DNA of 47,885 nucleotides from assembly GCA_017454355.1 (NCBI GenBank), contig JAFTDD010000037.1, positions 1 to 47,885 of the forward strand, written 5' to 3'. The stretch's first letter is position 1, and each line of letters opens with the position of its first letter. Origin of the DNA: Muribaculaceae bacterium (GTDB taxonomy: Bacteria; Bacteroidota; Bacteroidia; Bacteroidales; Muribaculaceae). The position numbers and the translations under genes are program-made. The notes beneath the pieces were generated by a model. That model had not been told where the DNA came from. It worked only from the letters and a program-made list of their open reading frames with translations, and searched no databases. This document shows, one piece after another, positions 17,528 to 23,615 of the stretch.

Positions 17528-17542
17528 AAATAATAAAATGTT

Positions 17543-17610
17543 TTCCGTTGACCGTTGACCGTTAACCGTATGCATCTGTTACGGTCAATAGTAGACGGTC
17601 AACTTTTCAC
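17543..17610. repeat. TTGACCG degenerate repeats between yicC and gmk
   Basis: CCGTTGACCGTTGACCGTTAACCG at 17546-17569 is followed by an inverted set (ACGGTCAATAG, then ACGGTCAAC). The set ends in an exact reverse copy of GTGAAAAGTTGACCG (17596-17610) that contains the yicC stop. The layout matches the DUF5063-M18 gap. Confidence 0.75.
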
Positions 17611-18491
17611 AAAACATTAAGGACTTGCTCCTTGATTTGTTCCAGGTGGTCCTTCATGCGGACGACCACTTTCTGGAGTTCAGCATCGTTAGCCTTGCTG
17701 CCGGTGGTGTTTATCTCGCGCCCCATCTCCTGACTGATAAAGCCCAGTTTCTTGCCTTGACCGGGCTCGGGCGTGTGCAAGGTGTCGAGGAAGTAGTTCA
17801 AGTGGTTCTGCAAGCGCACTTTCTCCTCGGTAATATCGAGGCGCTCAATGTGGAAAATGATTTCCTGCTCGAGCCGGTTGTTGTCATAGGTCACGTCGCC
17901 CAGTTTGGCCAAAGCATCCATCATACGTTGCTTGATGCGTGCCACGCGCGGTTGCTCATAGAGTGGTACTTCGTTCACAAGCAAACTGCGGATAGCCTCG
18001 ATTTTCTCCTCAAAGAATGTCTCAAGACGCCGTCCCTCTTGCGCGCGGAACTCGTTCAGTGCAACCAAGGCCTCGGAAACGGTGCGCTTGACAACATCGA
18101 GTTCGGCACTGTCGGCATTATCATCCTCTCCGGCAACGGTGAGCGTGTCGGGCAGGCGCAGCAGTGTGGCATACCAATCATCGGGCTCAGGAATACCGAG
18201 TTCGGCTGCCACATTTTGGATCTGCCTCTTATAGGCTCGCAACACTGGCACATTAAGTCGCTGCAATGAGGCATCATCGCTATTGTCACAAGTGATGAGC
18301 ATCTCCACCTTGCCACGCTGCAAGGCAGCGCCAATAATGTTGCGCATCTCGAGTTCACAGGCGCGGTAGGCCGGCGGCATGCGTAGCACCAGGTCGAGTT
18401 GCTTACTGTTCAGGGACTTGACCTCAACAGTGATTTTCTTGCAGCCACAAGTATTCACTGCTTTGCCAAATCCGGTCATCGAATAAATCAT
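17607..18491 (-). CDS. YicC family endoribonuclease
   Basis: A 294-residue protein of the YicC/YloC family; characterised members are metal-dependent endoribonucleases. The N-terminus has the hallmark SMTGFGKA and the EVKSLNSKQLDLVLRMP block; the C-terminus (DUF1732) has ITEEKVRLQNHLNYF and LGFISQEMGREINTTGSKA. It is the first gene of the operon yicC-gmk-nadD-DUF5063; the yicC-gmk linkage is common in bacteria. It has a well-formed promoter upstream and is divergent from the methylmalonyl-CoA epimerase gene. Confidence 0.93.
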   Translation of the reverse strand: MIYSMTGFGKAVNTCGCKKITVEVKSLNSKQLDLVLRMPPAYRACELEMRNIIGAALQRGKVEMLITCDNSDDASLQRLNVPVLRAYKRQIQNVAAELGIPEPDDWYATLLRLPDTLTVAGEDDNADSAELDVVKRTVSEALVALNEFRAQEGRRLETFFEEKIEAIRSLLVNEVPLYEQPRVARIKQRMMDALAKLGDVTYDNNRLEQEIIFHIERLDITEEKVRLQNHLNYFLDTLHTPEPGQGKKLGFISQEMGREINTTGSKANDAELQKVVVRMKDHLEQIKEQVLNVL

Positions 18492-18516
18492 AATCTGTTC
18501 TTGAAGTTTTGCACCA

Positions 18517-18548
18517 CAAAATTACAGAAAAGTAATGTAATAACCAAA
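18517..18548 (-). promoter_or_regulatory. Promoter of the yicC operon
   Basis: On the minus strand: TTTG (18545-18548), a 20-base spacer, then TAATTTTG (18517-18524). This is an excellent match to the Bacteroidetes TTTG/TAnnTTTG promoter. The yicC ATG is 26 bases downstream of the -7 box. Confidence 0.75.
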
Positions 18549-18608
18549 TGCCATAATAAAATTATAAAAAACTTTATATTTCGTATATCATACCTCGTAC
18601 TTTTTTAC

Positions 18609-18616
18609 TACCTTTG
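18609..18616 (+). promoter_or_regulatory. -7 box of the methylmalonyl-CoA operon
   Basis: TACCTTTG is an exact TAnnTTTG match, 60 bases before the epimerase ATG, in a very AT-rich divergent region. No TTTG is seen at the standard -33 spacing. Confidence 0.6.
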
Positions 18617-18675
18617 CAGGGTAAAATGTAAAATTCTATCTAACTATTATAAACAAATTAAAAACAATTACTGTT

Positions 18676-19095
18676 ATGCAGATTTCGCACATTGAGCATG
18701 TCGGCATTGCCGTCACCAGTCTTGACGAGGCCATTCCGTTCTACGAGAAGATGCTTGGCTTCAAGTGTTTTGCCATCGAGGAGGTTGAGGACCAGCATGT
18801 CCGCACCGCTTTCTTCCAGGTTGGCCAGACAAAGATTGAGTTGCTTGAGGCCACAAGCCCCGAGAGCGCCATCGCCAAGTTTATCGAGAAGAACGGCGGC
18901 CGCGGCGGCATCCAGCACGTTGCGTTTGCTGTCGAGGATGGTGTGGCCAACGCCCTCCAGGAGGTCCAGGACAAGGGCGGTCGCGTGATTGACCAGGCTC
19001 CGCGCCGTGGCGCCGAAGGCCTCAACATCGCTTTCCTCCACCCCAAGACCACCTGCGGTGCTCTGCTTGAACTTTGTGAGAACCCCAATAAGTAA
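18676..19095 (+). CDS. mce: Methylmalonyl-CoA epimerase
   Basis: Interconverts R- and S-methylmalonyl-CoA, which lets the decarboxylase use the product of methylmalonyl-CoA mutase. The 139-residue protein has two VOC beta-alpha-beta-beta modules with metal ligands in HIEHVGIAV near the start, the middle IQHVAFAVED, and the C-terminal glutamate in GALLELCE. First gene of the operon, 29 bases before mmdA. Codon use is strongly biased to GGC, AAG and GAG, as in the next genes, consistent with high expression. Confidence 0.95.
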   Translation: MQISHIEHVGIAVTSLDEAIPFYEKMLGFKCFAIEEVEDQHVRTAFFQVGQTKIELLEATSPESAIAKFIEKNGGRGGIQHVAFAVEDGVANALQEVQDKGGRVIDQAPRRGAEGLNIAFLHPKTTCGALLELCENPNK

Positions 19096-19123
19096 TTCAG
19101 AATTCATAATTCATAATTCAAAT
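19096..19123. repeat. AATTCATA degenerate repeat before mmdA
   Basis: Four near-tandem AATTCAGA/AATTCATA/AATTCAAA units fill the gap between the epimerase stop and the mmdA ATG, as at 9555-9594 before ribBA. Confidence 0.75.
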
Positions 19124-19124
19124 T

Positions 19125-20738
19125 ATGAGCAAGCAATCAGAACGCATCCAGCAACTGATCGACCAGCGCGCCGAGGCGCGTCAGGGCGGTGGCCAGAAGG
19201 CCATCGACAAGCAGCACGAGAAGGGCAAGTACACCGCTCGCGAGCGCATTGATATGCTGCTCGACGAGGGCAGTTTTGAGGAATTAGACATGTTCGTTCG
19301 TCATCGCTGCACCAACTTCGGACAGGAGAAGAAGTCATACGCCGGCGACGGTGTAGTCACGGGCTATGGTACCGTTGACGGCCGCCTGGTTTACGTGTTC
19401 GCGCAGGACTTCACCGTTATCGGCGGCTCGCTCGGCGAGGCGATGGCAATGAAGATTTGCAAGGTGATGGACTTGGCCATGAAGCAGGGTGCTCCCGTGA
19501 TTGGCCTTAATGACAGTGGCGGTGCCCGTATTCCCGAGGGAATTAACGCATTGGCCGGCTACGCCGAGATTTTCCAGCGCAACATCAACGCCAGCGGTGT
19601 CATTCCGCAGATTTCGGCAATCCTCGGCCCCTGCGCCGGCGGTGCTGTCTACTCCCCTGCCCTGACCGACTTTACCATCATGGCCAAGGGCACGTCGTTC
19701 ATGTTCCTCACCGGTCCGGCCGTCGTCAAGACAGTCCTTGGCGAGGATGTCACTCAAGAGCAACTCGGCGGCGCTACGGTTCACGCCGGCAAGAGCGGTG
19801 TTACCCACTTTGCCTGCGACACCGAGGAGGACGTCATCAAGGTGATTAAGTTATTGCTCAGTTATATGCCGAGCAACAATATGGAGGAGACGCCGCGCGT
19901 GGAGTGCAACGACCCCATCGACCGCGTGGAGGATGCCCTGAACAGCATCATTCCCGAGAGCGCCAACGACCCCTACGACATGTATGAGGTCATTCAGGCC
20001 ATCGTCGATAACGGCGAGTTCCTTGAGGTGCAGCGCGACTATGCCAAGAATATCATCGTGGGCTTTGCCCGCTTCAACGGCCAGAGCGTCGGCATCGTGG
20101 CCAACCAGCCCAAGGTCATGGCCGGTGTGCTCGACTGCAACTCGTCGCGCAAGGGTGGCCGCTTCGTGCGCTTCTGCGACGCGTTCAACATTCCCATTGT
20201 GACGCTGGTTGACGTGCCGGGCTTCCTGCCGGGCACCGGACAAGAGTACAACGCCGTGATTTTGAACGGCGCCAAGTTGCTCTACGCTTACGGCGAGGCG
20301 ACCGTGCCCAAGGTGACCGTCACCCTGCGCAAGAGTTACGGCGGCAGCCACATCGTGATGAGTTGTAAGCAGTTGCGTGGCGACATGAACTACGCGTGGC
20401 CCAGTGCCGAGATTGCCGTTATGGGTGCCGCCGGTGCCGCCGGCATCCTTTATGCCAAAGAGGCAAAGGCCGCCAAAGTGGCCGCTGCTGAGGCCCGCGA
20501 GGCAGGCAAGGAGGACGAGGCAAAGCGTATCTTGGCCGAGAACAAGGAGTTCATCGCAGCCAAGGAGCAGGAGTACAACGACCTATTCTGCACGCCGTTC
20601 AACGCGGCCAAGTATGGCTACATTGATGACGTGATTGAGCCGCGCAACACACGCTTCCGCGTTATCCGCGCCCTGGAGATGCTCCGCACCAAGAAACTCA
20701 CCAACCCGGCCAAGAAGCACGGCAACATCCCTCTCTAA
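19125..20738 (+). CDS. mmdA: Methylmalonyl-CoA decarboxylase carboxyltransferase subunit
   Basis: The 537-residue subunit transfers the carboxyl group from S-methylmalonyl-CoA to enzyme-bound biotin, yielding propionyl-CoA. Two crotonase-type halves are visible: the N-terminal half with GYGTVDGRLVYVFAQDFTVIGGS, SGGARIPEG and GPCAGGAVYSPAL, and the C-terminal half with VDVPGFLPGTGQE and KSYGGSHIVMSCKQL. A ~45-residue Ala/Lys/Glu-rich helical insert (~residues 445-490) lies near the end. It works with the biotin carrier, the OadG-like anchor and the membrane pump encoded downstream. Propionyl-CoA carboxylase beta is an alternative for this fold, but the operon settles the matter. Confidence 0.95.
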   Translation: MSKQSERIQQLIDQRAEARQGGGQKAIDKQHEKGKYTARERIDMLLDEGSFEELDMFVRHRCTNFGQEKKSYAGDGVVTGYGTVDGRLVYVFAQDFTVIGGSLGEAMAMKICKVMDLAMKQGAPVIGLNDSGGARIPEGINALAGYAEIFQRNINASGVIPQISAILGPCAGGAVYSPALTDFTIMAKGTSFMFLTGPAVVKTVLGEDVTQEQLGGATVHAGKSGVTHFACDTEEDVIKVIKLLLSYMPSNNMEETPRVECNDPIDRVEDALNSIIPESANDPYDMYEVIQAIVDNGEFLEVQRDYAKNIIVGFARFNGQSVGIVANQPKVMAGVLDCNSSRKGGRFVRFCDAFNIPIVTLVDVPGFLPGTGQEYNAVILNGAKLLYAYGEATVPKVTVTLRKSYGGSHIVMSCKQLRGDMNYAWPSAEIAVMGAAGAAGILYAKEAKAAKVAAAEAREAGKEDEAKRILAENKEFIAAKEQEYNDLFCTPFNAAKYGYIDDVIEPRNTRFRVIRALEMLRTKKLTNPAKKHGNIPL

Positions 20739-20758
20739 AAAAGTCCTTCCCCGCCCCC

Positions 20759-20787
20759 TGCGGCCAGGCCAAGGCCAGACCCTACAA
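20759..20787 (-). repeat. TGTAGGG hairpin element
   Basis: On the minus strand: TTGTAGGG, then CTGGCCTTGGCCTGG and CCGCA. It matches 25 of 29 bases at 47377-47405, where the inner palindrome is CGCCttGGCG instead of GGCCttGGCC, a compensated double change. It lies between mmdA and the OadG-like gene. Confidence 0.7.
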
Positions 20788-20828
20788 GGAGGGGTGTCAA
20801 GTGATTTTTTAACGACTTACAACGAAAT

Positions 20829-21818
20829 ATGAAAAGAATACTTTCGATCCTGACAGCCGCCATCGCTATGGCCGCCATGTCGCTACCCGCCCTCGCCCAG
20901 AGCCGCACCAATGTGCGCCTCAATGAGGTGATGGTGGCCGCCGACACCACAGGCACAACGACCGGTTGGGTGGAACTGTTCAACTCGTCGTACGGTAGCG
21001 TGGCCATCGAGAAGATGTTTCTCACCACGATCAAGGCCGACGAGATTGAGGCCATCAAGAAAGGTGGCATGGCCATGGACACGCTTGCGATGACCGATGC
21101 CCGCTGCTATGTGGTGCCTCGTGGCGACGAGCGCAACACCAAGATTGCGCCGCGAAGCCATGTCGTGTTCTGCGCCGATGCCAATCCGGCCCTCGGCACG
21201 TTCCATCTGCCGTTTGCCTTTGAGGCAGGCAAGGAGAATTATATTGCCCTATATGACGTCAACGGCATCCTGCTCGATGAGGTTACCGTGCCGGCCACCC
21301 TGCCCATCGGCAACAGTTACGCCGTGCGCGACGCTGTGGTAGGCAGCGGCAAGTTGCCCACCACCGGCACCCTGCCGGCCGACTGCTGGGAGCCTCGCGA
21401 CGGCAAGACGGTCGCCACGGCCATCACGCCTGGCAACTTCAACACCCGCAGGGCTAACGAGAACATCGAGAAGTTCCACATCAATGACCCCCACGGCTAC
21501 ATCATCGCGCTCTTTGCCATGGCCATCGTCTTCGGCGCATTGTTGTTGCTCTTCTTGTGCTTCAAACTCTTCGGCATGATTGCGCAGCGCACTACCGGCA
21601 GCGGTGAGATTGAGCCTGCCGTTGTGGCTCCTGTCGCCTCACCCGAGGTCACTCGTCCCGCAGCCGGCGGCGAAGATGAGGCTCTGGCAGCCGCCTTTAT
21701 GGCACTCTATCAGCACCTCAACGCCCATGACCATGAGAGTGGAGTACTCACCTTTGGCAAGCGCCAACCCTCGGCTTGGAGCGACAAGGCCGCACTGATG
21801 CGCCGCCTTCCTTTCTAA
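20829..21818 (+). CDS. Lamin-tail-like / OadG-type decarboxylase subunit
   Basis: A 329-residue protein. It has a signal peptide (1-23, cleavage after ALA) and an exported domain (~25-200) with lamin-tail features: VRLNEVMVAADT, GWVELFNSS, the CYVVPRGD...HVVFCAD core and NGILLDEVTVP. One membrane helix spans ~224-246 (IIALFAMAIVFGALLLLFLCF). The cytoplasmic tail is Pro/Ala-rich and ends in a small helical segment. The membrane helix plus tail resembles OadG/MmdD, the small subunit that anchors and assembles sodium-pumping decarboxylases. Its place between mmdA and the biotin carrier supports that role. The large exported domain is extra compared with the ~80-residue OadG of other bacteria. 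Confidence 0.8.
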   Translation: MKRILSILTAAIAMAAMSLPALAQSRTNVRLNEVMVAADTTGTTTGWVELFNSSYGSVAIEKMFLTTIKADEIEAIKKGGMAMDTLAMTDARCYVVPRGDERNTKIAPRSHVVFCADANPALGTFHLPFAFEAGKENYIALYDVNGILLDEVTVPATLPIGNSYAVRDAVVGSGKLPTTGTLPADCWEPRDGKTVATAITPGNFNTRRANENIEKFHINDPHGYIIALFAMAIVFGALLLLFLCFKLFGMIAQRTTGSGEIEPAVVAPVASPEVTRPAAGGEDEALAAAFMALYQHLNAHDHESGVLTFGKRQPSAWSDKAALMRRLPF

Positions 21819-21893
21819 CGACTAACGACTAACGTTAATGGTGGGCGGGCACCGCCCCGCCCACTAACGACTAAAGACTAACGAATAACGACA
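21815..21893. repeat. ACTAACG tandem repeats around a GGGCGGG hairpin
   Basis: Units of ACTAACG/AATAACG lie on both sides of a GTGGGCGGGC-ACC-GCCCCGCCCAC hairpin (21841-21864). They fill the whole gap up to the biotin carrier ATG. The same heptamer series occurs at 22331-22356 and, reversed, at 36926-36945 and 28003-28018. Confidence 0.75.
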
Positions 21894-22325
21894 ATGAAAG
21901 AGTATAAATACAAAATCAATGGCACCGACTATAACGTGACCATTGGTGACATCAACGACAATATGGCACGCGTCAACGTCAATGGTGTGGACTATGACAT
22001 CGAGTTGCCCGAGCAACCCAAGGCCAAGCCCGTTGTCAAGCACGCGCCGGTTGACAGTGCTCCTGTCGCGGCGCCTAAGGCTGCTCCCAAAAAGGCCGCC
22101 GCAGCCGCCGGCGACACTGTCATCACTTCGCCGCTGCCCGGCGTTATCAAAGAACTTCACGTCAAGGTGGGCGATAGCGTCAAGGCCAGCGATGTGGTCT
22201 GCATTCTCGAGGCCATGAAGATGGGCAACGAGATTCTCGCCGGCAAGGACGGCGTTGTCAAGAGCATCGACGTGACCAAGGACGAGAGCGTTCAAGAGGG
22301 AACCACAATCATGGTTATCGGTTAA
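21894..22325 (+). CDS. mmdC: Biotin carboxyl carrier subunit of methylmalonyl-CoA decarboxylase
   Basis: A 143-residue biotinyl carrier. The N-terminal ~40 residues form a small beta domain (YKYKINGTDYNVTIGDI), followed by an Ala/Pro/Lys linker (~42-72). The lipoyl/biotinyl domain carries EAMKMGNE with biotinylated Lys109. It shuttles the carboxyl group from MmdA to the membrane subunit MmdB. It lies between the OadG-like gene and mmdB. All key residues are present. Confidence 0.94.
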   Translation: MKEYKYKINGTDYNVTIGDINDNMARVNVNGVDYDIELPEQPKAKPVVKHAPVDSAPVAAPKAAPKKAAAAAGDTVITSPLPGVIKELHVKVGDSVKASDVVCILEAMKMGNEILAGKDGVVKSIDVTKDESVQEGTTIMVIG

Positions 22326-22330
22326 TCCGG

Positions 22331-22356
22331 CGACTAACGACTAACAACTAACGACG
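22331..22356 (+). repeat. ACTAACG tandem repeat before mmdB
   Basis: Three GACTAACG/ACAACTAACG units fill the gap between the biotin carrier stop and the mmdB ATG. Confidence 0.65.
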
Positions 22357-22359
22357 ACC

Positions 22360-23514
22360 ATGGTGCTTCTTGAAAGTTTCCTCACAAGCAACCTGCTGGA
22401 GTTTTGGCACTTCACGGGTTTCTGTAATGTTGATTACACCAACATCATCATGTTGTGCGTGGGCCTGTTCTTTATCTATTTGGCCATCAAGCACAACTTT
22501 GAACCGATGTTGCTCGTTCCCATCGGCTTTGGCATCCTCATCGGCAATATCCCGTTCCAACCGGGCAATGAGATTGGCATCTATGAGGACGGCTCGGTGT
22601 TGAACATCCTCTATCAGGGTGTCCGTCAAGGATGGTATCCACCACTAATCTTCCTGGGCATCGGCGCGATGACCGACTTCTCGTCGCTCATCGCCAACCC
22701 GAAGTTATTGCTCGTGGGTGCCGCCGCACAGTTTGGCATCTTCGGTGCTTATATGATTGCTCTGGCTCTTGGCTTCCTGCCCGACCAGGCCGGTGCCATC
22801 GCTATCATCGGCGGCGCCGATGGTCCCACGGCCATCTTCCTCTCGAGCAAACTCGCTCCCAATCTGATGGGAGCAATTGCCGTGAGTGCATACAGTTATA
22901 TGGCTCTTGTGCCTGTGATTCAGCCGCCAATCATGCGACTGCTCACAACCAAAAAGGAGCGTTTAATCCGCATGAAGCCCGCCCGCAAGGTATCGCAAAA
23001 CGAGAAGATTCTCTTCCCCATCTTCGGCCTTATCCTCACGTGCTTCGTCGTGCCGTCGGGTCTGCCCCTGTTGGGTATGCTCTTCTTCGGCAACCTGCTT
23101 CGTGAGAGTGGCGTCACCAAGCGACTGGCCAACACCGCCAGCAACGCTATGACCGACATGGTAACCATCGTGCTCGGCATGACCGTGGGTGCCAGCACTC
23201 AGGCCAGCCAGTTCCTCACCAAGGAGACGGTGTTTATCTTCCTGCTCGGTTTCTTGGCGTTTGTCATCGCCACCACATCGGGTGTGCTCTTCGTCAAGTT
23301 GTTCAACTTGATTTTGAGCAAGGACAACAAGATTAACCCGCTCATTGGCAATGCCGGAGTGAGCGCAGTGCCGATGGCTGCCCGCATCAGCAACGATCAA
23401 GGCCTCAAAGCAGACCCGAGCAACTACCTGCTCATGCACGCTATGGGTCCCAACGTGGCCGGCGTGATTGGCAGCGCGGTTGCCGCAGGCGTCCTGCTCG
23501 GCTTCCTCGGCTGA
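22360..23514 (+). CDS. mmdB: Sodium-pumping decarboxylase beta subunit
   Basis: The 384-residue inner-membrane subunit decarboxylates carboxybiotin and exports sodium ions. It has about nine hydrophobic helices and the family motifs PLIFLGIGAMTDF, the re-entrant IIGGADGPTAIFLSS with its sodium-site aspartate, and GNAGVSAVPMAARISNDQG with NYLLMHAMGPNVAGVIGSA near the end. It completes the mmd complex. Last gene of the operon, followed by two hairpins (23527-23590). Confidence 0.95.
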   Translation: MVLLESFLTSNLLEFWHFTGFCNVDYTNIIMLCVGLFFIYLAIKHNFEPMLLVPIGFGILIGNIPFQPGNEIGIYEDGSVLNILYQGVRQGWYPPLIFLGIGAMTDFSSLIANPKLLLVGAAAQFGIFGAYMIALALGFLPDQAGAIAIIGGADGPTAIFLSSKLAPNLMGAIAVSAYSYMALVPVIQPPIMRLLTTKKERLIRMKPARKVSQNEKILFPIFGLILTCFVVPSGLPLLGMLFFGNLLRESGVTKRLANTASNAMTDMVTIVLGMTVGASTQASQFLTKETVFIFLLGFLAFVIATTSGVLFVKLFNLILSKDNKINPLIGNAGVSAVPMAARISNDQGLKADPSNYLLMHAMGPNVAGVIGSAVAAGVLLGFLG

Positions 23515-23526
23515 TAGGTCTCCCCC

Positions 23527-23548
23527 ACCACCTCCTTCAGGAGGTGGT
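23527..23548. repeat. ACCACCTCCT hairpin after mmdB
   Basis: ACCACCTCCT and AGGAGGTGGT form a perfect 10-bp stem with a 2-base loop. There is no U-tract, so it is more likely an mRNA-stabilising or repeat hairpin than a terminator by itself. Confidence 0.55.
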
Positions 23549-23560
23549 TATAAATTAGCA

Positions 23561-23592
23561 CCGCCCCGTGTGTCACACGGGGCGGCGTTTTA
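23561..23592. terminator. Terminator of the mmd operon
   Basis: CCGCCCCGTGTG and CACACGGGGCGG form a strong GC-rich hairpin followed by CGTTTTAT. It lies between convergent operons and may serve both. Confidence 0.75.
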
Positions 23593-23615
23593 TCAATTGC
23601 CAATGGATGCTACGA

